A DNA stretch of 64,000 nt from Corallium rubrum (Eukaryota; Cnidaria; Anthozoa; Scleralcyonacea; Coralliidae), in contig OZ036003.1 of NCBI GenBank assembly GCA_964035015.1, positions 4,454,407-4,518,406 on the forward strand. The letters are read 5' to 3'. Shown here piece after piece: positions 46,424-57,984 of this stretch; position 1 is the stretch's first letter; each line of letters begins with the position of its first letter. The notes under the pieces are model-generated. The model had not been told where the DNA came from, made no database searches, and worked only from the letters and a program-made list of their open reading frames with translations. The position numbers and the translations under genes were made by a program.

Positions 46424-47205
46424 GTAGGATTCACTGAAATGTTTTGTAGCTATCGTTCGGTATTTGTATATGATTTGTATACTGTACTGTGCTGTACTGT
46501 ACTGTATAATATCGTCCCATCATCGACAAAACACAATATGTTAGACGATATTTTTCGAGCGAAGCGACTTTTTGCTTTTGTCTTGGCTGATTAGTTCCAC
46601 CTGCATGACGATCCACACTGTCTAAAAAACAGCGTGAACTGTGCATTGAATGCACAATTCTCCGGATGTCGGCAAGTCCAAGCTAGTTGTTAAAACGCAG
46701 TAGGTCGTTCTTCAAGAAATGTTTTAATTTTTCTGGTATTTATTAATACGTTCCTTGCTGACTGTAATCATGTTATGTGACGCTTAACACGCGTAATAAG
46801 TTAATACGAATTGACAGAAAGAAAAAAATAACGCGGGAAATGTTAATGCGCAGTTGGAAACAGGATATGCAACCCACGTTCTCGAACCTCCTTTGAAAAT
46901 TCCTCAACCTGACCCACATTTTTATAACCTGCCAGCAAAAGATGACCGATCTTTTGCTGGCACAAAAGTTTCCACTAAAAGGGCTCAATCAAGTATTCAA
47001 GTCGCAATGGCAAATTTTTATTTCAATCAACATTTTGGCGTGGCGTGGCGCTAGCACAAACGCGCAATGAATAATATCTGAATCCCTTAGCTTTCATTGG
47101 TTAAGAAAAGAAGACACATCTTCATAACCTGCCAGCAAAAGATGACGCATCTTTCTGGCACAAGAGCTTCCACTAAAATGGCTCAATCAAGTATTCAAAT
47201 CGCAA

Positions 47206-47508
47206 ATGAGAGGAAGAAATACTGAATACAAAGAACTAAGAAATACTATCAGCTCACTTGAGAACAAAATTATAAAAGATGAGGAGATAATTAAATCCCT
47301 TAGATGTGCTCTTAACCTAATTACGCATGGAAATCATAATAGTTTAAATCAGCAGAAAATAATCGAGACCAAAGCAGCCAAACTGACACAGCCTCTGAGA
47401 ATAACTGATTATTGGGTGCACTGGAAGAAAGCAGTATTCAAACCACATGACCATGAAGTCCTACAACACTTAACTGCCAAAGCTATTCTGCAAACCCTGC
47501 ACAGTTAA
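47206..47508 (+). pseudogene. Coiled-coil fragment (copy B, frame intact)
   Basis: About 100 codons with LRNTISSLENKIIKDEEIIK heptads, then ITDYWVHWKKAV. The copy A equivalent is frameshifted. It resembles LINE ORF1-type coiled coils; no catalytic motif. A lysine-rich frame follows at 47534-47818. Confidence 0.4.
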
Positions 47509-48089
47509 TTTTCTAAAGTTCGTAACCTGACCAATGCCAAAACTGGAGGGTACAAGGACCAGAGATGTAAATAATGCAAATAATCCAAACCAAAAGGTTG
47601 AAAACAAACCAGTAACAAGTAAGGTATATAGGAATACCGCTTTCCTATATCGAAAGAAGGAGAAACGGACTGTAAATCAACAAACGAAGAAAATCCTGAA
47701 TACAAGTAGCGTTAATCATAAGGTGACGCCTCCTCAACGATCACCTCGCCAAAGTCAAGATAAATGCAATATGCTATATATCTTCTGTGGTCACGATTGG
47801 AAGATTGTTTCGCGATGACACCGGTGGCTCAAAATTTCCGAAAGAAAGGTCGATACTAAACCATTTACGATCCCTACCTTTATGAACTACCCAAGAAGTC
47901 ACTGAATCTCCTGAGTATCCTATTAGTACAAGGATAACAAACAGACTTATTCCGAAACCTATTAAGCAATCTTCCTACTATATGCCATTATACACTACCC
48001 ATCGTAAATCACAAGCAAAAACCACTCGTCTGCCGGAACACCTAACCAGGCCCTCATCCCAATAACCCTGAGGTCCACAGAATCACCAA

Positions 48090-48264
48090 GACCCCGTTTA
48101 CACGATGCTGGTACATTTTGAAAACGGAACAAAATCATGCCGGTATGCAAATACAGCATATAACATTTCATGTTATTTTTGTGTCGGTATCGTGTAAATG
48201 CAAGGCCTAAACGGCATGATTTTGTTCCGTTTTCAAATTGTACCGGCATCGTGTAAACGGGGTC
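48090..48264. mobile_element. 175-bp palindromic MITE (copy B)
   Basis: Equivalent of 27487-27661, same arms beginning GACCCCGTTTACACGATGC. Confidence 0.85.
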
Positions 48265-48497
48265 TAAGGCCTGCGCTATAAACGTCGCATAATAGACGAA
48301 TTTAGCTGAGACGAATTTAATTGTTTGAATTTTATTCGACGAAACAGCGACGTATAACTCGATTAAATTCGACACATGCACGAATTAAATTTGTCTTGGC
48401 AATTAAATTCGTCTGAGTCACACGGATAGTGCGACGATAATGCGTGTTCAACTTACACGACGAATTATCGTCGCGTCGAATTAAACGTTTCGCTTCT

Positions 48498-48906
48498 ATC
48501 TTTAATCTTTAATCTTTAATTAAAATTAAAATTATTTTGACACGGTATCCTTTCAGCCCAAGCTGGTTTTCAAAGGGCCGTGTATACATACATAAACATG
48601 ACTAAGTACATGTATAACTATTTACAGGATACAAAAAATTTAATAATTATTTACAGAAATATTTAAGAATTGTATATAAAAATATTAATCTAATGTAATC
48701 ACTCAGATGTTTCTTAAAAGATGAAACTGATTGCGTTAAGTCGTTAGTCAGTTCACTCGGAAATTCGTTCCATGATTTAGCAGCTCTATAAGAAAAGCTT
48801 CTTTCCATAAAATTTGTTTTTGGTTTACCTAAAGAAAGTTTAACATTATTACTTCGTAAATTGTAATTCTAATTTTTACATTTAGAGAACAAATTGACAA
48901 GGTAAC
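48498..48906 (-). pseudogene. LINE C-terminal half (copy B)
   Basis: Equivalent of 27895-28303. Its coding sequence starts at the TA (48907-48908) bordering the composite element; the missing upstream half is on the far side of that element at 55774-56115. Confidence 0.8.
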
Positions 48907-49447
48907 TACAATCCTGGCAAAAATTAGTGTGGACAGCGCGTGCATAAATGTCTGTGTCTGGTATTTCCTTTGTAATCTTGCAAAAATAGCCCCCTTGGCC
49001 CCCCTGCCCCCTTTCAATGTTGATAAATGAATGAACTGGACTTGATAAAAATATATTGTGAGATTCAACATTGAAAAGGGGGGCCGGGGGGCGGAATGGG
49101 GGGGAAGAATATATATGAACATTAATTTGTTTGTTTAGAGTGGACTGTCCACATAATTTTTGCCAGGATTGTCTGAGAAAAAACAAGATAAAATATTTGG
49201 AAATTTCTCTGATCACAAGGCTTCCGATGTAATATTTCAAACGTGACAGTGTCTTTCGTGAACAAATTCACTGTTCAGTGAACTTTAACAGCGAAACTGT
49301 GGGATAAGAAGTTTTTGTAGTGACGGTCTTTTCAGGTCGCATTTTTTTGTCTTAACAAATTAATGACTATTTTGTACACGTTTACTTTTCTGCTGATGAC
49401 TTTGGTTTAAGTTGCGAATTAATTCCATCAAGATATTGAATTGCATT

Positions 49448-49696
49448 CAACATCGAATACCGGTGCTATCCCCTGACTTAAATCCAATCGAAAATATTTT
49501 CCATATCGTAAGAAAACAGTTAGAAGAAGAAGCGATACATTTGCATGCCTATAACGAATGAGCCATTTCAGGCTTTTCAGGACAGTCTTTCGGTGTTTGG
49601 ATAACTTGAGTGTTGACCTCATTGACCGCACAATCCAAAGTATGCCTATAGCGCATTGCAACAATATTATAAGTCGAAAAGGAATAAAGCTGAAAT
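49448..49696 (+). pseudogene. Tc1/mariner-like transposase C-terminal remnant (copy B)
   Basis: Same as 28845-29093: LSPDLNPIENIFHIV, then a broken C-terminal tail. It is the only transposase trace in the composite element and lacks the upstream catalytic residues. Confidence 0.7.
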
Positions 49697-49955
49697 ACTA
49701 AATTAAGATAAATTGTTACTGCGATCCCGTCTGTTTAAGTAAGTTGTGCGTAACAACACCATGTACTCTTATAAATATTTTCTGAATGTTAATTATTTTA
49801 TTTACTTGAGTTGCGGGATAAATAGATTCAACGGTACACAGCTGTGTACTGTGTACACAGCTGTGTGCACAGCTGTGTACTGTGTACACACCTGTGTACT
49901 GTGATAGTAAAATGAATTGTAATAGAAGGACTGGATAGAGCATCTAGTTCAGGAA

Positions 49956-52439
49956 TTGATGCCAGAAGTGAGCGTGGCGGCCATCTTACTAGGACCCACT
50001 TGGGTTCTAAACAATATGGCGTACATAGGAGTGCAAAGCAGTTTAACGACGTTTTTCGCCAAATTCTGGAAATTTGCGAAGATTTACCACCGAATTAAGG
50101 TTCGTAATCTTATTTTATATAATAATTAACTGTTTTGAACTCTTTATTCCTTTTACAAAGGCTTTTTTCTTGCGAAAGATACCTGCCTATGTATTTGCTT
50201 CACGAATCACGGTATTAACAAAATAGTCGGTAAACAAATGTCTTCCAAGTCCGCACGTGTACTTGTTTCTGTCTTTATTTTGTAGTATAAACGCCGTATT
50301 ATTAAATGGTTTACTGTGATGGGTTTCCTTTAAGTTTTGATTGATTTATTGCCGATTATTAAATCCAAATGGAATTCAAATTTGGAAACGTTTTAGCCAT
50401 ATTAAAAACCTATACATGCAATTTATATAACTTAGTAAAAATCTTTAACGTGAACGCATATATTTAGTGAGATATTAATTATAAGTTGTCTTTTTGAAAT
50501 AGTATTTTAATTTGGACCCTTAATTTTACTGACTGGTCAATGACTCATTGACTATCAATGGGTGCCACACTCCCATGCACCCATAAATTAGTTGTTTGAG
50601 TTAATATGCTGTCTATAATCTGCTAGGCTTAAATGTCAAGACTTGGCATTATTATTGTTTGTAATTTTTAAATAACCAAAGATAAGTTTGTGCTACTTCA
50701 AACGGTTCAGTGGTTCACATGGTTTTCTAACGTAATATTTTCAGTTTGACTCTTTCAATCACCACTTAGGCAGCATGTGTATTTTTCTTTTGTCAGTTTT
50801 CTACCCTTGCTTATCTAGTTCAATAGTTCAGTCATCAAAACTTGCTGCAAGTGATCTTTGCTCTATCATCTTAGTAAGACTGTAATCTTTAGTTTATTAC
50901 TTTTACAGGTTGTACACATACACATAATTGGCTTGGCTTTAGTATCATAGCTATTTTAATACACGTATTTTATTTTGTAGTCCAGTGGCTCAGTGTTAAT
51001 CTGGATACAGATTGCAACCCTATGTAACATTTGCTCTGTTATTGTAATTGTTCAATGATTAGAGAGATTTCAAAAGTGATCACAAGGTTAAGGGCTCAGT
51101 TGATTGTTGTTAATACTGTATGCATGTATATATTACAAGGTTCTATATGTGGAGTTGCATTTCTATAATTTTAAGTAAATATTTATAAATATTTAGTTTT
51201 TTACCACAATTAGCATTACTTGTCTTCCAAAGAACACTATAGTAACTGATTTTTTAACTGGGTTTTTACCACAGAGGTTGCCTGTGGTTTCTTTCTCAAG
51301 ATGGCAAACCCAAATTTTGCTGTACCGAGTCCATTGCAATGCATTTGATAAGGGCAAAAGTCCCCAAAACATAGAGTTTATATTGACAAGAGAATTCTGT
51401 AATGGGATTATGAGAAGCCCTGAGCATCAAGATGTGTCATTGAAAGTAGCTTTAACTGAAACAAGAGAATTAATGATAATGTATTTACAAATATAGAAAT
51501 ATTAAAAATAGATTATGCAAATGCTCTTGCTGTATTGTTGTGAATATTTATTTGCAGGTGGCTATTAATCATATCAGTCAACAGTCAACACAGGAAATTA
51601 TATTTCATTTATGTAATAATAAATTTGCAGAGTGCCAACTAAAACTCTAACAGTATCCCAGACACTCTGCAGAAATGGTAATATCAATAGGTGCATTTAC
51701 TTGTAAAAATGTAAAGTTTAGCTGGTTTTCATTGAAAAGCCGACCATTTCAGCAAATATTATGATTCAACTTTAGTGGAAAAACTCGAAAAGACAAGTCA
51801 TACTTTATAATATCTCACTATTATTTATGCCTCCATGAAGGCCTTTATTGTATAAATTGCATTGCAAGCTAATTTATTTCTATAGACCATGTGAGTACAG
51901 AACCATAAAAAACCCAGTACACTTCTGATGGCAACAAGGTTGCCTAAAGAAATATATAAGGTGGCAAATGGACTATAAGGTTTTATGCTAGAACTTTTCC
52001 AAATTTGAATTCCCATTTGGATTTAATAATCGGCAATAAATCAATCAAAACTTAAAGGAAACCCATCACAGTAAACCATTTAATAATACGGCGTTTATAC
52101 TACAAAATAAAGAAAGACAGAAACAAGTACACGTGCGGACTTGGAAGACATTTGTTTACCGACTGTTTTGTTAATACCGTGATTCGTGAAGCAAATACAT
52201 ACTGATAGGCTGGTATCTTTCGCAAAAAAAGCCTTTGCAAAAGGAATAAAGAGTTCAAAACACTTAACTATTATATAAAATAAGATTACGAACCCTTAAT
52301 TCGGTGGTAAATCTTAGTAAACTTCTCGAATTTGGCGAAAAACGTCGTTAAACTGCTTTGCACACCTATGTACGCCATATTGTTTAGGACCCAAGTGGGT
52401 CCTAGTAAGATGGCCGCCGCTGCTCACTTCCGGCATCAA
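49956..52439. mobile_element. Long-TIR element, uninterrupted copy (2.48 kb)
   Basis: Arms of about 430 bp (49956-50385 and 52000-52439) match in inverted orientation with GGCGGCCATCTTACTAGGACC at the outer ends. The 1.6 kb interior is AT-rich. A 72-codon frame at 51278-51496 follows an acceptor-like TTACCACAG but is unrecognised. Confidence 0.85.
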
Positions 52440-52454
52440 AAACAGGGTGTGTAC

Positions 52455-53671
52455 CAGGGCGCTCATATACGGGGCGGTGCAACGCGCTCATATGGCGCTG
52501 ATCGATGTGTGATGCACAAAAGGACTGGCACGAGCGTGCTTCTGAGCAAAAGTTGATCAAAAGTGGGTTTTTGGGCACTGTGATATTCTCGCTGTTTTTT
52601 CTTTAACTATGTAATTTCGGAGGAACCTTTTGCAATGTACCGACGAAGTACTTATTCGTTTAATGTATGAATATTTGTTTGGCGTAAAAAGTTGTACTAT
52701 AAAGGAGTTATTATGGATAATGACTCGATTTTTTGATGACTTCTATTGAAGGAAAATTTCATTACAAGATTTGAGCATGTTAACAGGTCGTCCACGCCTA
52801 AGAATTCAGGTATGTTGAAGATTATAATAGTGTGGTTATATCTTAAAGTTTTCATAAAAATCGGAGTTGATTATTTGGAGATATAGCGTTCGGATGTTGG
52901 GTACTTTTATGGTTTAATTCTTGCCTGTTTAGTTCCTCAATTGCTGCAAGAGAAGTAAACAAAACTTATAGTTTTGCCATTTTACAATTCTTAGTAATTA
53001 TATCAATAACTTTATCGGGTTTTTGAAACATTGGATTAGAATAACTGTAAGTTGTAAACAAATTTTACTCTCCGATCAATTTATTAAAATACGACTTGCT
53101 GGGACGCATGCCGAGCGCATTATGTGATAAACTGTCGTCCACACCTTGTAATTTTGTCATCAGATAGCCAAGATGACTTCTTGTTAGGTTTCATTGAGAA
53201 AATGCAAATTGGAGTTGATTATTTCTTGATATTCAATTGGAAAGATGACCGACCAGCTAAAATTCAATGCAAGATGTTGTCTTCTATCGAACATGGCCGA
53301 ATGATAACGTGCACAAACAAAGATTTCCAAAGACTTCTCGCGTCATTTCTCTTGCGAAAGCAACGGTACGGTTCATATTTTTCAGCAACATATTTGTTCA
53401 TGTTTCAGCAACGACCCCGAATTTTTGGGAGTAACACCAGAGAATATATTAGCTGAATCCACTGATATATCGTATGGTTCGGCAATTCATCACGTCCTCT
53501 TCTAAACTCAACTCAGAGACTCCCACATCAGGCGTATTTTACCCGCCATATTTTGGACTTCCCTTTTAGCGTTCGTCGCTATGGTGACAGGGGGCTTGTT
53601 ACCAGTCCTCTGCATCACACATCGATCAGCGCGCCCATTGCCGTTTCACCGCCCCCTATATAAACGCCCTG
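52455..53671. mobile_element. hAT-type element, copy B
   Basis: Equivalent of 35360-36576 with CAGGGCG/CGCCCTG ends and GTGTGTAC on both sides (52447-52454 and 53672-53679). Confidence 0.88.
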
Positions 53672-53742
53672 GTGTGTACCGTCGAACTTCCGGCCGACCT
53701 CAGAGATCATTAAACTACTAGAAATACATGAATGCAACAACC

Positions 53743-54620
53743 CCTCGCCCGCTTTTATTAAATGGATTTTTGAAACACCCCCCACTTACCCACCCTGATT
53801 TAAAATAAGCACTCCTGATATACAACCAATATAAAAACAAACAGATTTTAAAACAAATATAATCCTCGAGATAATTATAGAATTTATGGATAGGATAACT
53901 AACTGATTTAATGAAAGTCGAACATATCAAAGCAAAACTTAGATCTAGGATTCAAAAGGGATTATTTTTAGCAAGCACTTAAATGGCTTATGGCTTCCCT
54001 GTGTAGAATTAAAACAGCTCAAAATTACATTTATAATAGAGTCTGAGATAAAAACAATTCAGTAGAATTGGATCCCAGATAGAAGTATTAAACAGACCAC
54101 GTTTCAGTCGAAAATTTGGAAATACAGCAAAAAAAATCGCCAAAGCCCATGCAAAGCCAATGAATAACACAACATATTAAAGCTTATAAAGGAAGTGTTT
54201 TAAGTTAGCTTTAGTTAAACTGACTTATGGTTTGGACGAGCAAAGGGAAAGCACGACAACGTGAAGCTGTATATTGTTTAGGTTATTAAGACAACAAGAA
54301 TCCTACCTTATATTATTTGACCACTGAGTGACCATAACCACTGCAATTCAGATCGAGTTTTGTTTACCATACGGCGTTTGGTTTCTTCAGGTTCTCTGGT
54401 TTCGCTTCAAGATATATTAAACAGACTGTCTGTATCCTTTTCTTCGGTGTTCTCTTTTATTATTTAAGTAGAACAGGCTCCATTTCGTTAAACGAAAGCA
54501 AAATACTGACAGATTTAATATTTTTCTCCGTCGCTAGTCACCAGTGTCCAACTATTCTTACCGCGTGACACCGTACCAAACATATATAATAAGGTATATA
54601 TACAGAACTTACGATCAAGG
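53743..54620. other. No gene seen
   Basis: AT-rich sequence after the shared block; no frame, repeat or RNA gene that I can support. Confidence 0.4.
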
Positions 54621-54630
54621 TCCCGGCAAC

Positions 54631-54795
54631 GGCCTCCGTGGCTCAGTGGTCAGAGCACTAGAATCGCAAGGTCGTGGGTTCAATTCCTGCCGGAAGGCCC
54701 GTGTAGTTGCATTTTTCGCAACTGGTCCCCGTTTGGTCTCAAAATGTATATATTCTACACTCGAATTTTCCTTCACCCAAAATCCTTAGAACATT
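54631..54795 (+). mobile_element. tRNA-derived SINE (full length)
   Basis: GGCCTCCGTGGCTCAGTGGT (A box), GTGGGTTCAATTCC (B box) and CCGGAAGGCC make up a tRNA-like head. The body has TTTTTCGCAACTGGTCCC and ends CACCCAAAATCCTTAGAAC before an (AT)n tail. Confidence 0.9.
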
Positions 54796-55015
54796 ATATA
54801 TAATATATAATATATATATATATATATAATATAAGTCTATATCATATATCGGTTGTGGGTTCAATTCCTGCCGGAAGGCCTGTGTAGTTGGATTTTTCGC
54901 AACTGGTCCCGGTTTGGTCTCAAAATGTATATATTCTACACTCGAATTTTCCTTCACCCAAAATCCTTAGAACATTATATATAATATATAATATATATAT
55001 ATATATATAAATAAA
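54796..55015 (+). repeat. (TA)n tail, truncated SINE and second (TA)n tail
   Basis: An AT-only tract at 54796-54850 is followed by a SINE copy that starts within the B box (54852-54975), then the same AT tract at 54975-55010. A partial tandem duplication of SINE body plus tail explains this. Confidence 0.8.
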
Positions 55016-55039
55016 TAAACTATTTCCCAGATTTCGTCT

Positions 55040-55150
55040 CCCTCGCTTTTTCTACACGCGTGTAAAATGGACTCCACGCGTGTCGAGATTAGCACCCTCA
55101 CCGGGCTCCGGGCCTTCGGCCCGTCGCCCGGCTCGGGGATTAAAAACGTC
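55040..55150. repeat. GC-rich hairpin
   Basis: CCGGGCTCCGGGCC and GGCCCGTCGCCCGG pair around a TTC loop near 55115; ACACGCGTGT and CCACGCGTGT words precede it. Probably a MITE end. Confidence 0.5.
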
Positions 55151-55507
55151 ATTACGTCAATATATCACAGAAATTTTAGGCCCTACATGTACACCATAAC
55201 GTCTCGCATGTAATGTTGATAAGGTATAAGCCCTTTGCGTAGCTTCATTTCTATTAATTTCAATATAGTCTCTTATTACACGCCGGTTCGTTTAATAAAA
55301 CACGTTCGTTCTGATAGACATCACTACTCACAGCATAAATACCACTTAACATTGCAAACAATAAGCCGCTTTTACCACCAATAAATAAGATAGAAAGAAC
55401 ATGAACATACGTCTTACGATCTCTGTTAAACGACCCTAATATGCGCCGTCTTAGGTCAATTATAAACGCCATAAATTTGGCATTTTCTACTCCATCATAT
55501 TTTCAGA

Positions 55508-55771
55508 CAATCCTGGCAAAAATTAGTGTGGACAGCGCGTGCATAAATGTCCGTGTTTGGTATTTCCTTTGTAATCTTTCAAAAATAGCCCCCTTGGCCC
55601 CCCTGCCCCCTTTCAATGTTGATAAATGAATGAACTGGACTTGATACAAATATATTGTGAGATTCAACATTGAAAAGGGGGGCCGGGGGGCGGAATAGGG
55701 GGAAAAGAATATATATGAACATTAATTTGTTTGTTTAGAGTGGACTGTCCACATAATTTTTGCCAGGATTG
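55508..55771. mobile_element. 264-bp CAATCCTGG palindrome (right end of composite)
   Basis: Same sequence and orientation as 48909-49171, about 95% identical. Right flank TA, left flank GA. Confidence 0.85.
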
Positions 55772-55773
55772 TA

Positions 55774-56115
55774 GGTAACTTTCTGGTTAAAGCTTTAAAT
55801 GTCATTATATTTTCACGGTTTTTTAGATTCTTATCGACTGTAACCCAGTCTAGTTTTTCCAGTATTTCAGTGGAACGAACTTCGTAAGTGCTACCAGTTA
55901 TCACGCGCGCCGCTCTCTTTTGTCATTTTAGTAATTTATTTATTTGTGTACAACAACCATCATAAATGATTCCAAATAGTCGAACAATAGTTGAAATGGA
56001 CAATGTTAAAGCGTTGTACAATTTTACAAGGATATTTTGAGGAACAAATAATTTTGCCCTTCTGAGAAGTGCGATGTTCGTCGACGCGGCCACGTGTTCA
56101 AGGAATCGTTTTCAG
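55774..56115 (-). pseudogene. LINE reverse transcriptase upstream part of the C-terminal region
   Basis: The minus strand reads LLRRAKLFVPQNILVKLYNA, then QKRAARVITGSTYEVRSTEI, then TVDKNLKNRENIMTF and ALTRKLP, stopping at the TA. This is the thumb region that normally precedes the segment found at 48498-48906. One stop is visible near 55925. Its 5' end is lost in the repeat at 56116-56400. Confidence 0.8.
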
Positions 56116-56399
56116 GCTCAACGAGTCCAAGTAAAAACAATTAAATTCAACTGAAATTCGACGTTTAACTCGACGTCGCGTTAAGGCGGTTTTCCACTAG
56201 GCGAAAAATGTCGCGCGAAGCGACATTTTCTTTTGTCTCGCAAGCTCTCGAGTGGAACTAATTAGCCAAGACAAAAGAAAAATGTCGAGTCGGTCGACAA
56301 ATGTCGCCTAGTGGAAAACCGCCTTAACAGACGAAGTTAATTCGAATTAAATTCGTCTGAATTAAATTCGTCTATTGTGCGACGTTTTAGCTCAGGCCT
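56116..56399. repeat. AGGCCTGAGC / GACGAATTTAA repeat, inverted relative to 27663
   Basis: It ends TAGCTCAGGCCTAATG on the plus strand and carries AATTAAATTCGTCTATTGTG, the complement of the 27663 terminus. It is split by a TTAA-inserted MITE. Confidence 0.55.
56185..56323. mobile_element. 139-bp TTAA MITE
   Basis: GGCGGTTTTCCACTAGGCGA and its complement form the ends, flanked by TTAA at 56181-56184 and 56324-56327. CGACATTTTTC-type words pair inside. It is nested in the AGGCCTG repeat. Confidence 0.92.
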
Positions 56400-57098
56400 A
56401 ATGTAAAGTCCTTATTAAAGTCAAAAGTTGATGAACTTGACGCAGTTGCTCAGATAAACAGTGTTTCCTTAATATCTATTACTGAGACTTGGCTAACCGA
56501 AGAAATCCCCGATAAGGCAATCGATATCCCTAATTTTATATTGGTGAGGAAGGATAGACTAAACTGTAATAAAAGTGCGAGCGGTGGAATTTGTGCTTAC
56601 ATACATTATTCAATTCCTGCAGAAAGACTAATAACTAGTCTTTAATCACCTAGTGTTGAGACCTTGTGGATCCATCTTAAACCGTGTCGTCTCCCACGTC
56701 ATACTACCACAATTCTATTTGGAGTACTCTATCACCCACCGTCGTCAAAAGCAGAAAATAATGAGCTATTATTAGCTGAACATATAAATTCTAACGTTGA
56801 TTTTTTTCTTAACAAGTATCCGGACTCCTTGATTATTCTCACTGGTGATTTTAACCCCAACAGTTCTAATTTAAAACTGTCCACTGTAACAAGAGGTGGA
56901 AAGAAGTTAGAAAGCTTGGCTGTAATTCAAGTCAAATGGAATGGCCTGAACAATTGTTGGGTGATGCAGCTTCTACGGCCGTGTCCGATTAACTATCCAA
57001 CTATAGAGTGTACATCTAATATACTGGTTGACTCGCATAAAGTGTACATTGCCTTAAAGAAAATTAAATGTCACAAATCACTTGGTCCCGATAATATC
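56400..57098 (+). pseudogene. CR1-like LINE: endonuclease and start of reverse transcriptase
   Basis: An APE-type endonuclease is readable. VSLISITETWL holds the catalytic Glu, GVLYHPPSS the conserved Tyr-His-Pro, and LIILTGDFNP the Asp-Asn pair. A stop lies near 56643. After about residue 80 of the 56664 frame the endonuclease breaks off and jumps to the RT entry motif KIKCHKSLGPDNI, so an internal deletion removed the region between. The coding sequence is then split by the 57099-61025 insertion after the 6-bp target AATATC and resumes in frame at 61026. Confidence 0.8.
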
Positions 57099-57539
57099 AG
57101 TAGTATACAGAGTGGGGGTTCTGGCACGGGTGGTGCGGGTGGTGCAAAAGGCACCACCCATGACGTCACCATTTTAGTCTTATATTAATTTATGCGTTAA
57201 TTAGCAGCGTAATCTGCAGCGTAATCTAAAAGCCATAAGAACGTTTTTAAGTGTCGATATATAAACGAAATATTATTTGGCTGCGGGACGGCTGAGTATC
57301 GACTTGAATTAATGTAGTGATACACCCCCCCCCCCCCCCCCCCATATAGCGCCCAAAGGGATGCCGCCTCATTAAATATTCAACTTATTATTTATTCATT
57401 CTCCTTTGTGACGTTCTAACCCTAATCTCATTATGCATACGTCATTATTTCTCAGGCTCCTTCGGGACCCTTTTAACCCTAACTTTCCCCCCTAAACTTT
57501 AGCTGTTACTAACGTCGAATTGTCGCTTATTTGGCTTTA

Positions 57540-57715
57540 GTTTATAAAGTAAACGATGCCTTGAATGAACAAACCGTTCGGCAAGCTGTTCGAAAGACAT
57601 TGAATCATTTTCCTCAGAGGGGTTTGCCAGAATATAAACCGAGAAACCGTTCGGCAAGCTGTTCGAAAGACATGGAATCATTTTCTTCAGAGGGGTTTGC
57701 CAGAATATAAACTGT
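57540..57715. repeat. 78-bp tandem duplication in the left arm
   Basis: CCGTTCGGCAAGCTGTTCGA through AGAGGGGTTTGCCAGAATAT occurs twice in tandem; the mirror pair is at 59806-59980. Confidence 0.8.
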
Positions 57716-57984
57716 CAAGGGTTAAACGGCTGACTCGGCTATTTTATTAACGTCGTCAGGCATCTTGTTAATGTTGCTACCGCTGATATTTGCGTATTTA
57801 TGCTCAGTGCACGTGCAGGAGACAAAAGAGAAAACTCATTAAAGTTACTAATCACCAAAACATAACCGGATTTGCATATAAGTAGAATATTTAATTCATT
57901 TTAGGGGTGATCATGAGTTTTTTGGGAATAATAAGGGGCCTGAAGAGGTATTAATATATGGGCAAGTCTAGGCGAAAAAATTAG

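Larger units (their letters stand above)
46674..53742 (+). repeat. Large direct duplication, copy B
   Basis: Matches copy A (26069-36647) without the 3.5 kb TA-inserted element. It contains equivalents of every copy A feature: MITE 48090-48264, LINE tail 48498-48906, palindrome 48909-49171, transposase remnant 49448-49696, long-TIR element 49956-52439 and hAT 52455-53671. Its real right boundary is hidden by the gap in copy A. Confidence 0.95.
48909..55771. mobile_element. 6.86 kb composite TA element with palindromic ends
   Basis: Both ends are complete CAATCCTGG palindromes (48909-49171 and 55508-55771) in the same orientation. The outer flanks are TA (48907-48908, 55772-55773), but the inner flanks are TC and GA. 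The two halves of one minus-strand LINE lie outside and rejoin in frame over a single TA. The simplest reading is one insertion of the whole unit into the LINE. Inside lie a Tc1/mariner-like transposase remnant, the long-TIR element, a hAT element, SINEs and AT-rich DNA. Recombination between two separate MITEs is the alternative. Copy A holds its left end only (28306 to the gap). Confidence 0.65.

Noticed and set aside
54631-54700. A tRNA gene
   Set aside because: A and B boxes are present, but the anticodon stem does not pair well and the same head recurs attached to a SINE body.
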